The notes under the pieces were generated by a model that ran no database searches, was not told the DNA's origin, and saw only the letters and a list, made by a program, of their open reading frames with translations. This document shows positions 32,504 through 44,821 of a stretch of 64,000 nucleotides of DNA, piece by piece (position 1 is the stretch's first letter; the number at the start of each line of letters is the position of its first letter). The translations under genes and the position numbers were made by a program. The DNA is from Apostichopus japonicus (taxonomy: Eukaryota > Echinodermata > Holothuroidea > Aspidochirotida > Stichopodidae), in NCBI RefSeq assembly GCF_037975245.1, contig NC_092568.1, positions 39,820,631 to 39,884,630 of the forward strand, written 5' to 3'.

Positions 32504-32554
<51 letters not shown>

Positions 32555-32590
32555 TATATACATATATATATACATATATATATATATATA
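32504..32590. repeat. (TA)n microsatellite
   Basis: Long AT dinucleotide run with a few tacata interruptions. Frames across it are artefacts. Confidence 0.97.
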
Positions 32591-32731
32591 ACTCTGTTGT
32601 CTGAAGATCGCTATAACGCGTGAAACTCCGAGTTACAACTATTAGTGTTCCACTAGTCTCATCTAGTATCAACATATATTCCGCTCTGTCCAATGGACAT
32701 AGAGCACTCTGCGCCAAGATAGACGCCAACC

Positions 32732-32911
<180 letters not shown>

Positions 32912-33214
32912 ACGAAAATCCACGTTTACTTCAAAAGAAAATATTATGAGAGAAAACCAGAGAAATAAGATATGACTCATAATTGACAAATAAGGAGTAA
33001 GTTTTAGAAAATATATTGGAATTTTCGCTCCCCCTGGGACCTTCGTCAGCAATACTTGGCAGTCGAATGAAAAGTACAAAGTGTAACACAATGAAAGTAT
33101 GACGCTAGATAAGTGTAAGTTGCATTGATGGAATTAAAACCAAATAAACCATGATTATACAGGAAGCGGATTAAGGAGCAAAGAACGGATTACATATGCT
33201 TGTAAAACTGATAG

Positions 33215-33500
33215 TTGTTAAGGGGTCCCAAGTCTTTGTTGAGGCCGGTGATGTGAGACTTAATACGAAAGATCCAATCGATTTATTTACGTTTACGTAC
33301 ATTAGCTGATTTGAAGTTCGAGGCAATTAAAATACATTTTATGTTTTGAGAGAATGACTATGAAGGTTGAAATGTTCGGAAACTGGGAATCCTGCAAAGT
33401 TATCACGAGTAGATTTTTTCGTGATTATTAAAACGTAAGCGGAACCGGGAACCTGTTTCAACTACATAATTGCCCTCTTTGCAAAGTACAAAGAGGGCAA
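33215..33500 (-). pseudogene. Penelope-like element endonuclease (GIY-YIG) fragment
   Basis: On the minus strand the frames read GNYVVETGSRFRLRFNNH and then, after a frame shift, GFPVSEHFNLHSHS and a segment ending near STKTWDP. This resembles the C-terminal GIY-YIG endonuclease of Penelope-like retroelements (YxGETGxRLRxRxxxH and PVxxHFNxxGHS). Broken by stops and shifts. Similarity is judged from memory of family motifs. Confidence 0.65.
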
Positions 33501-33508
33501 TTATGTAG
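33462..33508. repeat. Perfect hairpin: 20-bp arms, 7-nt loop
   Basis: Arms 33462-33481 and 33489-33508 are perfect complements around the loop caaagta. The arm encodes, on the minus strand, the start of the GIY-YIG-like segment. Confidence 0.9.
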
Positions 33509-33583
33509 GTGAAACAACTATCAGTTCTACAAGCATATGTAACCCGTTGTTTGCTCCTTAATCCGCTTCCTGTATAGTCATGG

Positions 33584-33587
<4 letters not shown>

Positions 33588-33642
<55 letters not shown>

Positions 33643-33662
33643 ATATATATATATATATATAT
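33588..33662. repeat. (TA)n microsatellite
   Basis: AT dinucleotide run directly beside the inverted repeat. Confidence 0.96.
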
Positions 33663-34300
33663 GGTTTACATTTAGGTCATGTGACAATTCATACCTCTAA
33701 GGGCCTTCATGCGGCCATTTTTGGTTAACCTATACCCAAAGGTCATGAAATATCCCTTTAATGTGGTATATGTCAACACAGGCACACTAAAGTATATTAT
33801 TACGTATGGGAGATATAGGTAGTATGCCAGTTTGCATATACACATATATGGAATAGCAAAATCACTAAGTCACACTTATAGGTGGCTGTTATGAAATTCT
33901 ACCAGTGGTGTCCTGTAAATGGTGTAGGTTGATTTGATGATCGGGGGGGGGGGGAGGGTGTTGAGGAGGGCATGGATGGGAGGTATTGGCGTAGTGTTAA
34001 TCATGCAGGCACGTAGCCAGAAGTTTGACAAGAACATGGAGCAGGGGGTGGAGGGATAGTGAATCATGGTTTCTGGACACCGAAACTAAATGCGCAAGTC
34101 ACAATACCTGGGAGAGGTTGGAAAGGGGTGTATACCCCCATACTTATTTAATCTTGGAGTTTCAAATATATTAACATTGACAGTGATATTTCAGCTCAGT
34201 TTGTAACTTAAAAATTAGCTCGAGGCGAGTCCTTATTATAAATGCACGAAGCGATAGAGGGGAAGGAGTTTTTTAATGACGCAATATATAACCGAATACT
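33663..34300. other. No recognised gene
   Basis: Non-coding by inspection; a G run at about 33943-33953. Confidence 0.5.
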
Positions 34301-34411
34301 GTGCTCGAAGGTATTGCTTTTTCTCAATTTGCAATGATTTTAATGAGGAAACTTTCTCATATCTGGCATGTAAGCTTGAAAGCATTGTATGGATATTGTC
34401 TATAAAAATTT

Positions 34412-34745
34412 CTCAAATTGGGCATGTAAACTCGAAAACGTGTTTCATCTGATTCCTGAAAGTAGAAACGAATTTGGAACAATATTATTGAAATCAATAG
34501 TGGTGCTTCTCAGATGTGAATATTGAATAAGCACTTGTATACGTGACGGTGACGTTGTTTGATAGGATAAACGTAGGCGAAGTACTTCAAAATGGGAGGC
34601 AATTTCTTAATTCAATTCAATTCAAACTTTCTCAAGTTTTGCAAGTTAGTTAAAATATGTGTTTTATTAAATTCCTGAAAGTACAAAGGAGTTTTGGAAT
34701 ATTTTTGGGGAAATATATATATTGGTGTTTCACAGATTTAAATTA
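34412..34745. repeat. Diverged direct duplication of about 110 bp
   Basis: 34412-34520 and 34632-34745 share tttctcaa, attcctgaaagta and gtttcacagatt-like words. A third weaker start is near 34350. Confidence 0.6.
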
Positions 34746-34944
34746 CGATACATGACTTTCTTCGATATAGCTGTGCTATAGCATGTAGCAGGCGTGGGCT
34801 CGATTCGTCCAGAAGTTCGTTAATGTTTACTAACATTGTGAATTTGGTCAAGGAGCCAGAATTAGGTACATAGAAATAGTTTTAACATACAATTAAAGTT
34901 TTGAAAAGCAATCTCTGAACTAAGAACGCAAGGACGAAACTAGA

Positions 34945-35270
34945 TTTGACTCCGGGTTATCTGACTTACATGGTCGTCCTCAGTACCACAATGTGACTCT
35001 CGTGGTTTCTGACTTCCATTGTCTTCCACACTACTACAGTGTGACTATGGATATCTGACTAACATTGTCTTCCTCACTACCACAATGTGACTCTGGTGGT
35101 ATATCTGACCTCCAGCGTCTTCCTCGATACTGCAATGAGACTCTGGAGTATATGACTTTAATTATCTCCTCCATTGCCTTCCACAATACCGCATTGTGAC
35201 TCTTTGGTTATCTGAGGTCCATTGTCTTCTTCACTATTGCAATGTGTCTCTGGGGGTATCTGTAAAATAG
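34945..35270. repeat. Tandem repeat of about 50-60 bp
   Basis: Five to six diverged copies of a unit containing ctgacttacattgtcttcct, then ctaccacaatgtgactctgg. Confidence 0.8.
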
Positions 35271-35531
35271 CCAAATACATGAGACAAGTACTCAAAACAA
35301 ATTTGGTCACACGTGCACTCACTCGAAGAATTCAATGAGGTAGATAAACATACACACATGTCTAATTAGTAAACTTCTACATGTGACAGATACACTAGCA
35401 AAACATGTTGGCTTTTATGTTTTGAGAGAGCAAAGATATTTTATGACCCAGTGAATTAAAGACTGCAAATTCTTTGATAAGCTACCAACTGAGATGTCCA
35501 GGTCCAAGTTTTAGTTTTCTCATTTCATGTA

Positions 35532-36837
35532 CCCAGCAAAAAATGTACCCTAATTTTACCGCGGTAAACTATGGTAAATGTGTGGTAAATAGGGTAAATG
35601 TGTGGTAAAATTGTGGTAAAATCAACCGCGGTACATTTACCGCATTTTTACCATGTTATTACCGCGGTAAAAGTAGGGTAAAAGTGCGGTACATTTACCG
35701 CGGTAAATTAAAAACGTAATTTGGGATGAGACAGCAATTAATTTTTTTTTCATTATTAGGGACAACCTAAAAGCCTTTAAAATGAAAAAAGAACTATATA
35801 AACTAGCACACATGAGGCATCTATAGCTTCTGTGCCTCAACACTCTGGCACACAAAAATTGACCAATCAGTGTCCTCAGATTTGGGTATTCTCTGTCAGG
35901 TCCATTAAATGACTTGACAAGTCTATGTATCTATATCTTTTCATTTAAAACAAGTCTTTGAGGACAATAAGAGATCAAAAGTCCAATCTGGACTACCAAT
36001 TAAGTCAAAAGAAGAGAGTCAGGAATCACACCAGCTAGGGTAATTGAAATACAACAAAGCTTTCTCATGTGTGAAACCTCCATGGATTTGATGATTTAAA
36101 AACTGTTGCATGCTACAACTGTGGACTTACATGTCAGGCATATACAACCATTACAATAAGGGTAAAGGCATATAGTCAAACTATGATACAGTACACTGAT
36201 GGGTGAAATTCAAAGAAATATATGGTGTACATGCTGATTGAAATTAGGACAAAATCATGCTCAATCTGAGGTAAAACTGTCCTACAATTAGTGTAAAATC
36301 ATGGTAAACTGAATTAAAACTAAGGTAAAAGCGTGGTAAATCTACGGTAAAATTGGGGTAAAAGCGTGGTAAATTGAGGTAAAACCAAGGAAAAAGTGTG
36401 GTTATAATATACGGTAAAATTTAGGTAAAAAAACGGTAAAACTGTGGTAGATTTAGGGTAAAAGTGTAGTAAATGCGTGGTCAATCTAGGGTAAAATTGG
36501 GGTAAAAGAACGGTAAAGCGTGGTAAAATACGGTAAACTGAGGTAAAACTAAGGAAAAAGCGTGGTAAATATACGGTAAAATTGGGGTAAAGAACGGTTA
36601 AACTGTGGTAAATTTGGGGTAAAAGCGTAGTTAAAGTGTAGTAAAAGCGCGGTAAAAGTATGGTAACACCGTGGTAAATTTGTGGTAATTTACTGCGGTA
36701 AACCGCGGTTTACCGCGTCCATAGGACCAAAACACCGCGGTAATGTACAACAAATTTACCGCGTTTTTACCCCGGTTTTACCGTGGTAAAAGTGTGGTAT
36801 GTTACCGCGGTAAATTTGTGGTAAATTTTTTCCTGGG
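35532..36837. mobile_element. TA-flanked foldback element rich in GGTAAA motifs
   Basis: 1,306 bp between TA dinucleotides (35530-35531 and 36838-36839). Terminal inverted repeats of about 35 bp start cccag(c/g)aaaaaat and contain accgcggta. The right half is a degenerate tandem of ggtaaa-type words spaced about 10-14 bp. Palindromic tttaccgcggtaaa cores recur. No protein frame. TA duplication suggests a Tc1/mariner-type mobiliser; that is inference. Confidence 0.75.
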
Positions 36838-36984
36838 TAATATCAAGTCAGCTGTAGTGATAACCCACGTGCATGTGTATGATTCATGCTGGCAATTATC
36901 TCCATTTGTTCTCTCCAGGCAGAATTTACACAATGCCTCCCATTATCTGATGGGCCAGAGTCAAAAGTGGTCAACCTAAGCTCC

Positions 36985-38815
36985 ATGTTATGAAGCCTTT
37001 CGAATTGGTGAACTGATTATGTGATACTATAGAGTAATAACTGAAGTTAATGTAATAAAAAAATTTCTACCAAAGCATGAGAAATGTGCTACTTAAGGGG
37101 TGATTCTAACGAGAAATTAGAGAGTGCGAATTTGACGGAATTATTGAACCCTTTATCACTAATTAATAAGGAGATGGATCCCGACTTTTCTATTGATTGC
37201 TAAGTTACTTATCCTGAAGTAATGATATGAGAACCAAATAATTAAAACAGCCATTTAACACATGCAAAAATGCAAATTAGGTCAATTAAATCCCCTTCCT
37301 GTCGGATATTTTTATTAATTAATTAATATTTGAGTAACTTAATTTATTTTATTTAAATTATGAAGAAACTGTCAAGTAATAATGACTACAACAAAAATGA
37401 TGATGAATGACTTCATAACATGGACTAGCTTAATAAAGCCACAAAACTCACTGCTGTCATTTGTTTTTCTTCCCTCCTGCAAATTTCATTCGGAAATGTT
37501 TGCGAACATTTTCTGCACTCTGTGCAGAATTGGAACGTTTATGCGCAATCAATTTAATGGAAGCGTTCAAGCCGAACATAGAATATGCTCTTCTTGCGCG
37601 CAAGACGAACGGTTGAAAACTAGCAAAATATGTGCATATTGTACGTTATAGTAGGGCATGGAAATACGCACTTGGGAAATACAAGCTTTTCGCACACAAT
37701 AGACACTAGAGTGTCAATATTTTGACGTATGTCGTATATAATTACATGTCATATTCAAAATCACTTTAATTGCTCGTATTATTTTAGTGCTCCACTCAGA
37801 TAGCGTCATAATTGTCCCTAGGAAATGCATTGAAATCCCCCCCCCCTCCCCCCTTTCCCACACACACCTACTTTTGTGTAATCTGTTCATACAAATCTCA
37901 ATTATGTATAAATTTTGCAAAGTGGGTTGTAGTTTATGCAGAAAAACATATCTCCACTTTATGAAGTGAGAGTTCACAAAGTTTGATGGATTTCTATATT
38001 CAGTCACAATCATCAAAGGAAGAAATGTTAGCAGGATTAGTGGCTTTAGTGTGTCGTTTTGCCTACAAAGCATTGTCCGAACATGGTTAGTGAATTGGGC
38101 CTGGCTAGGTTGATTAGGCTTTGCCTACCTCAAAACTCAGATTACTGGCTAGGCCTGTACTGCTTAGGCCCTTTTTCAACATTTACAGTGTTGGGAATAT
38201 TTTTCAAAAGGAGGTTGAGTTTGAATATTATTATATTAATTCTACATATGTTAATAGACTGAAATATTCTAGACTTAAGTTATGACCTAGAATAGCCTAA
38301 GTTAGACCAAGAGCAAGGCTAAGACCATAGCCATAATTTAGACTAAGCCTATTTGTGTAGTTTTTAATTGTTAGTGATATAAGCCCAAGACATCATAACC
38401 GTCATCCAATGTTATTCTGTCAAGTTCATTTACCGTTAGGGATACAGTTTCAAGTATAAAATGAGGAAGTGATCATTGTTGTCATTAGGCTTTAGTCATA
38501 TCGCATCCGAAAGGACGCCGTAACCGGTATATGGGCCTAGGCTAACTACATCCAGGGTGCACATATATCCAGAAGGCCTAGATGGGCAATGGACTGTGGG
38601 GCACCTAATGCATGTATCGGAGATCCATCAGGACAATAAATGATGTAGAAGATAATTAAATGATAGGATTTCATACTTAATATCCTTTAAAAAATGTGAT
38701 AAACAAGTTTTTTACAAGAGTTAATAGTCGTAATAAAAATAACATTACATTAATAAATAAAGGTGATTGCAGACATTTGCTCCATAATATTGGAAGCTTT
38801 TAACTTGTTACTTTA
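36985..38815. other. No recognised gene
   Basis: AT-rich, with a C run at 37839-37846. Open frames up to 119 codons show no family features. Confidence 0.5.
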
Positions 38816-38818
38816 CAG

Positions 38819-38950
38819 GGTGGCATCATCGTGTCCGAGGGAAAATTGAAGGCACTGGAGGGTCAAGGATATCAGAACATACAAATAGAATGCAGCGGGC
38901 ATGTGCTAGGATACTGGGCAATTTGTATCAAGAACACCAATAGAGCTTCA
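38819..38950 (+). other. Possible orphan exon or transposon fragment
   Basis: The acceptor acttgttactttacag precedes a GC-richer 132-bp stretch ending in a weak donor-like cag|gtagca. Two frames are open across it. Frame choice and family are undetermined. Confidence 0.25.
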
Positions 38951-39587
38951 GGTAGCAGGAACTAACTCCTCGCCTGTCCCTACGGGGAGAAAAGAGGGCA
39001 TGGGCAGGGCCTTGGGGGTAGTTCCCAAGTGCGCTCAACCATGGTTAACTATTTCCCCACTCATTTGGTGTGTGGGCAGTTTCGTGAAGTACCCACCAAG
39101 TATGTTATTGATCAATCATTCCATTGTTCAGTTATTATGCATACAAACTAAAGTGTCACACACAGATATGCCGACCTGACTTCATAGGGTTTTATTGCTT
39201 TCAACGAGGAAACAAAAACCAGGGGCGGATCCAGGATTTTGAGAAAGGGGGGGCCGACATCCCGATGGTAGCACTTTAGTGATCTGCGTCCTGGGGGAGG
39301 GGTCTAGGGGGAGGGGTTGTCCCCCTCCCCCTTGGAAATTTTTGGTTAATTGTGAGTGCTTAGATGCAAAATGGTGAAACATTTCGCCAAAAACTAGAAA
39401 AACCAGAAACGTTGCAGACACGCTTTTTTTGTGCACATATTTTTTCTCGATAGACACATATTTAACAACGCTCAACAGTGCATGTACAATGGATACACTA
39501 TTATTGCGTCGATTCGTTTTTTCTTTTGCGCGAAAATTATGACACCAGATTCACCCCAAGAAAAAACATAAAACAAGATATATTCAA

Positions 39588-39690
39588 TGAGATAATTATG
39601 ATATACTTATTAATGAAAGGGGGGTGTAGGCGGTTTTACACTATCTAACGCAACGTAGTCGCCAAGAACCTGAAGTATTTTTAAGGGAGG
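39588..39690. repeat. Left arm of a 3.7-kb-spaced inverted repeat
   Basis: Complementary to about 43346-43450 (gataattatgatatactt, cgcaacgtagtcgccaagaa and others), nearly identical by eye. Confidence 0.85.
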
Positions 39691-40476
39691 GCCCGATAAT
39701 AAGCGGAAACGGATCACCGACCGAAAAAATATCGGAATTTGTGGACTATTTCTTGCTTCCTATTGTATTAAAACAAAGCACCTATGTGAAAGACACAAAT
39801 CACATTCTGAAAATTGTGGAAGCCACCCCGTTACCAAAAGCAGTAGTACTTGCTACACTCGATGTCGTCGCCATGTATACCAATACTCCCCAAGAGGAGG
39901 CATTAGATATATGTCAAGAAGTCTATGAAAAGGCGGAAAAAAACGAATATGGAATAAATAAAATATCTTCCATATCCATGCGCAAACTAATTGAACTTAT
40001 TTTTAACAAGAAACTGTTTCGAGTTCAATAACCAATTCTATCTACAAAAGATCGGTTGCGCCATGGGTAGCCAAGACTCTCCGGAAATCTGTGATATCGT
40101 CATGCATAGACTGGAAAACCAGATTTTACCGACAGATAATAAAATCTTAAAATGGCTCCGCTATAGAGATGAAATTCTATTGCTTTACGACGGTTCACCT
40201 CAGGAACTTGAACAACTAGTAAACAGGTTGAATGAAATTCACCGCTTCTTAAAGTTTACGGTAGAAATATTACACACCGAGGTAACATACCTAGATTTGA
40301 AAATCTTCAAAGGTCCAAGGTTTGAAACCAATGGGTTATTAGACACCAAAGTCTACACCAAACCCACGGAAACCTTCCAATACCTCGACAGAAACTCTGC
40401 ACACCCACTTGCCACTTTTAAAGGCTTCATTAAAGGGGAAGTCTTACGATTGGCACTTAATCTCGCAACACGCGGA
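39691..40476 (+). pseudogene. Penelope-like reverse transcriptase fragment
   Basis: Starts at gpiISGNGSPTEKISEFVD and includes motif A (TLDVVAMYTNTPQEE), motif B (GCAMGSQDSPEICD) and VTYLDLKIFKGPRF, a Penelope-like RT order. A frame shift near 40022 splits it. The catalytic motif C reads YRDEILL instead of an aromatic-x-DD type, so it is dead. It is interrupted at 40476 by a hAT element and resumes at 42185. Confidence 0.85.
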
Positions 40477-42176
40477 CAGGGGCGTAGCGAAGTTTTTTTT
40501 GTTGGGGGGGGGGGGTGTGGAGGATTTGATTTGCCGACGGATCTGGAAGTGGTGACTGAAATGGGGGAGGGGTCTAAGGGGAGGGGGTGTCCCCCTCCCC
40601 TTTGGAAAATTTTTAGTTTTGAAACGTCCTTAGATGCAATCTGGTGCATATTTTAAGTCAAATTTGGCACCGTAGAATTTCCATTTCGATATTATTTTTA
40701 TGGCAGTCGGCAGAAGAAGAATTAATTGGGACCAATTATCGAACTGTGTTTCCTCTTTCACCGATCGTTGAAATAGTGAAACTTCGTGATGAAAATGTTC
40801 AGAAAACTTTCCGGTAATGAGAAATAACAACATTCATTGATATACAAGCGAGAAACGTTAAAAATTGTGTACAATTCCAGGGGCGGATGCAGGATTTGTG
40901 ACAGGGGGGGGGGTCCGACTGGTCCAGCCGCACCTGAACGTAAGACTATCTAAGCGGAGCGCCACCATCGGTTGGCGCGGAGCGTACCAGAAAATTTTTG
41001 GCTTTACAAACCCTCCAGATGGCCGGAAACGGCACTTCCCGAGTATTCTAAGCTGCATGTACCTAGCCTGAAAATATGGATCTCATGTCTGCAATTTCTC
41101 AATTGATGAGAAAAAACAATCTATGAAATATGGTAATACATATCAGATGAGTTGAGATGATACAAAAATCATAATGCCTTTAGCCCCCAATTCCCCTCCC
41201 CTTCCGTCACCACTGTTTGATGCAGGGCCGGATCCAGGATTCTGGAAGGGTGAGGGGTTTGGCCTCCAGTGATCCTAGGGTCTAAGGGGAGTGGGTTTCC
41301 CTCTATCCATTGTGAAATTCTTGGATATTTAAGTACAACAGGGAACCCCCTTCAATTAAGCCATGCAAAGCACCTACAAAAACTCACTCGAAATGTATCT
41401 GCATCAGTACGAGTTCCTATGCAGCCTACCGCTCTGCCACCTCACCGCCCAAATTTGAGATTTTTAGGCATTTTTGGCACGTGTAGCACGCGTGCACACT
41501 ATAGTTCATTTGACGGAAAAGACACACCTGGCTGACTTGTAAGGATAACCGCCCTTCTGACGTCCTACATGTTTAAAATTGGCGTTTAATTTAATTATTT
41601 TTTTCTCTCTTTTTTTTTTTTTTTGGCCAAGAGCAGGGGGGTCCGGACCCCCTGGACCCCCCCTCTGGATCCGCGCCTGAATTCGTGAGCCATGTCCTTA
41701 AGTTTTCCACGGAGAACGAATGACATCTGCGATGACGTCATTCTGAACAGAGGATAATAACAACACGTTGTCACACGATAGCACGACTCATGGGCTGCGG
41801 CCTATACGGAAGCCTTTAATTCCATTTCTTTCACTGAGTTGCCGGCGATTCTGGCACTCGTCTAGCTGAGCCTGGCTACAGTAGCTATACTGACGGCCGT
41901 GACATTATCAGTATTTGCCGAGAGGTTTTTAACTTGCAGGCGTCGGGTGATTTGAATTTGGTGAATGAGTTTATCAGATGAAGAACTGGAAAATCGAAAT
42001 AACCGATAAAGAAGCTCCCGTTCTCCTTTTCTCTATTCAGCTTTCCTTCTTTCTTCCCCTTCCGCTCTCTTCATCTTTCTCCTTTTGCCGACAGACCCAA
42101 AATTTGCCGACAGCGACCAAATTATTGGGGGTGTGACCCCCCCCCCCCACACCACCCCCCGCTCGCTACGCCCCTG
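40477..42176. mobile_element. Complete non-autonomous hAT element
   Basis: 1,700 bp with inverted ends caggggcgtagcga / tcgctacgcccctg and a perfect 8-bp duplication cacgcgga (40469-40476 and 42177-42184). It cuts the Penelope-like RT. No transposase frame. Internal pieces resemble other element ends (caggggcggatgcagga at 40878, gggccggatccaggatt at 41225), so it is composite. Confidence 0.92.
40878..41693. mobile_element. Possible inner hAT-like element
   Basis: Starts caggggcggatgcagg and ends near ggatccgcgcctg, with aattc on both sides. The internal 40955-41085 segment recurs at 42568-42705. Boundaries are tentative because an 8-bp duplication is not evident. Confidence 0.45.
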
Positions 42177-42184
42177 CACGCGGA

Positions 42185-42480
42185 ATTATCCAAACTGTTT
42201 CCAAAAGAACCGATTCTAGCCTACAAGAGGGCCCAAAATCTCAAAGATTTACTTGTTAACTCAAGGTTTCATACTAACGAAGAATCAGCTGACTCTCAAG
42301 GTTCACACGAAGCTCTTTTAGATGCTCTTATAGCTGCACTATGAGTCCATAAAAACTCGTGCACAGAAAATAGATGCATTTTGAGAACGAGACGCCCAGG
42401 CCGAATATAAAATATTCAAAGGCTACTACTGATGAAGCTCCTCCTATAAAGTTTGAGAGCAGAAACCGGTCTAGTTGGTC
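42185..42480 (+). pseudogene. Penelope-like RT continuation after the hAT insertion
   Basis: Reads SKLFPKEPILAYKRAQNLKD then LLVNSRF, the conserved Penelope-like stretch after the RT core. It then decays into stops. Confidence 0.7.
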
Positions 42481-42537
42481 ATAAGAACCTACACTAGTCT
42501 CTCCTACTATTAACAGTACACTCAATTCACCTAATAG

Positions 42538-43295
42538 CATGGGCGGCGATCCGTACTTCCGAGTTCTAAGCGTAGCGCCACCATGAGTTGGCGCGAAGCG
42601 TACAAGAAAATTTTGGGATTTACAAACCCTCTAGATGGCCGGAAACGGCACTTCCCAAGGTTTCCAAGTGGCATATACCCAACTTTAAAATAGGGATATC
42701 ATGTCCGAAATATCTCATAATCAGGATCCAAAATCCTTTTTTTTTAATTTCGGGTGTTATTTTGGGAAAATTGCCCCTGTCAATCTTGTTTCAGGCGCTA
42801 CGTTAGAATGTTCGAGAGCTCTTTTATATTATTCGATGAAGAAAATGGCCTCATGCAGGCTATAATAGGCCTATACACATGCAATACACAATAACACATA
42901 GTTACATTCCTAGGTACCGATTGCTAGGGCATCCAGGTGAAACGTGTATTAAGCATTACCCTGGTAACATGAGATTCTCAGCTGTTCGAGGGAACATGTA
43001 CTTGTGTAGGCCTACTATAGGGCCTATATGAATACTATGAGGGTGCATATATGTACTATATCAATATCGTGATAAAGATAAAGACTTTTTATTTGAAAAG
43101 ATCGCACTGCGTTTATGGTAGGCGAGAAATGAAGCTAAAAAACAGCCGTACATTCACGATGATGCATAAATGTAGGCATATAAATATACTTATCCCTGGC
43201 ATTTGGTGGGGGGGGGGATATGGTGTATTACATCCCCTCCACCCATTTTCATGGGGGGATATATCCCCCCTTCCCCCCCAGGATCGCCGCCCATG
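42538..43295. mobile_element. hAT-like MITE
   Basis: 758 bp with inverted ends catgggcggcgatcc / ggatcgccgcccatg and an 8-bp duplication with one mismatch, cctaatag / cttaatag (42530-42537, 43296-43303). It shares a segment with the 1.7 kb hAT element. G and C runs at 43206-43215 and 43264-43279. Confidence 0.85.
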
Positions 43296-43345
43296 CTTAA
43301 TAGGTGCAATTATGTTTCACCACGAGGAGCATGCTATAAGTTCAT

Positions 43346-43450
43346 GTTCCTCGGGCCCTCCCTTAAAAATACTTCAGGTTCTTGGCGACTACGTTGCGTT
43401 AGATAGTGTAAAACCGCCTACACCCCCTTTCATTCAGATAATTATGATAT
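43346..43450. repeat. Right arm of the 3.7-kb-spaced inverted repeat
   Basis: Inverted copy of 39588-39690. It could form a giant hairpin or mark two oppositely oriented element copies. Confidence 0.85.
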
Positions 43451-43719
43451 ACTTGCTAACTGTGCATTGATTTTCCCTGACAGTAAGCCGTACCTAATTA
43501 ATACGTGATGTCGCATAGGCCTGATAATTGCCTTAGTTTCAAATTTGGAATAAAAACGATCGCGTTTCAGGGAAGAGCAGCTGGATATATATTAGGCTTT
43601 TCTTTCACCAAGTTATGCCTATTAGGAATTTGAAGTACTCCCACATAAAAAAACGCAACTGATTTCCAAAAAGGGGGGGCCGGGGCCGGGTCGGCCCCCC
43701 CCCTGGATCCGCCCCTGAA

Positions 43720-44810
43720 AACTATTTCCAATAATTGATATCATCGCTGTTCAGCTATACAGCATGTCCTTCATAGTGTGCACACCAAGGTTGTAACTGA
43801 TTTCTTCATAAGGGACCACTTCACAGACAAAGGGGAGGAATGGCGAGTCTGGGGGCTATGATACTGTTATGACAATCTAGGGGTAGCTATTTAAGTTTTG
43901 TTGTTCCATTTGAATGTTATTAGGGAACAGGTTCTTTTGATTTTAAATAGAAATACACAAGGACAAAGAAGTGTCTTTTATTTCAGCTACCAGTTATTTA
44001 GTTAGGTGTATTATACTTCTTTTATTGGTGAATATACTTTTAGACTGCTAAAAGACTTCTCTCCCCCTTATTTTGGTGATATATACAATTGTGCGGATGA
44101 AATTCACCTGAAAGCCATTTTAACCTATTAATTACAGTACCCAAGGATAAGAACCCTAACTATAGTACCCCCGCCCCAATACAATGCACCTGCCTAACAA
44201 CAAATACAATTTCACTCTATCCAAGCCCAATGTAATGATGTGGTGACCAAAATAAAGTGTGTTTCAGGAGCATTTGTGTCCAATCTGTTTGTTAATTTGA
44301 AACCTAGAGTTTCAGGTGCACTTTACTGCGGAATGTACCAATTGTTTTCGAAAACTGCCCACCCTCCCACTTTTCGCTTCACACTTCGCGGGTTTACGTC
44401 AATTGTTACTAACGTTGAAGATACAGTTCACAAACATATACTGAATGATGATATGAATTTTATGATTATAACACCATACACGATACCCACCAACGTATAG
44501 GCCGTAGGCGCCGACATTATCTATATATGTATAATATTTGATTCCAGTTAAGACTTAGGGATAATTACTATATACACATAGGCATATATATATTCCAGCA
44601 CTGGACATGATTTTATCAAATGAATACAACATGTTAATGAGAATACAGTACATCACTTGGTAAAACCATCTGGGTCTTTCCAAAAGAGATTCTCCATAAG
44701 GTATGAAACTTAGCAAGACCAAATCATTTCATACGGCAGCTCGATTTTACCTCTTTCACGAAGATTGATAACAACAACCAAATAAGATAGCGATGGTTAA
44801 CTAAATTAAG
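43720..44810. other. No recognised gene
   Basis: AT-rich, one 86-codon frame without family features. Confidence 0.5.
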
Positions 44811-44821
44811 AAGATATCAAC

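Larger units (their letters stand above)
33147..33583. repeat. Inverted repeat with outer arms of about 70 bp and a central hairpin
   Basis: 33147-33218 is complementary to about 33511-33583 with few mismatches. Between them lies a Penelope-like fragment and a perfect hairpin at 33462-33508. It looks like an inverted duplication of an element end. Confidence 0.8.
39220..43717. mobile_element. Nest of hAT-like elements
   Basis: Left end caggggcggatccagga at 39220; right end ggatccgcccctg ending at 43717. These are classic hAT-type ends, but flanking 8-mers do not match, so they may belong to different copies. Inside are a Penelope-like RT, a complete hAT insertion, another hAT element and a pair of inverted arms. 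Copies of ggggtctaaggggaggggg at about 39296, 40570 and 41278 show at least three related family members. Confidence 0.7.

Noticed and set aside
39182-41071. Frames with Gly/Pro runs near hAT ends
   Set aside because: They come from G or C homopolymers in transposon termini.
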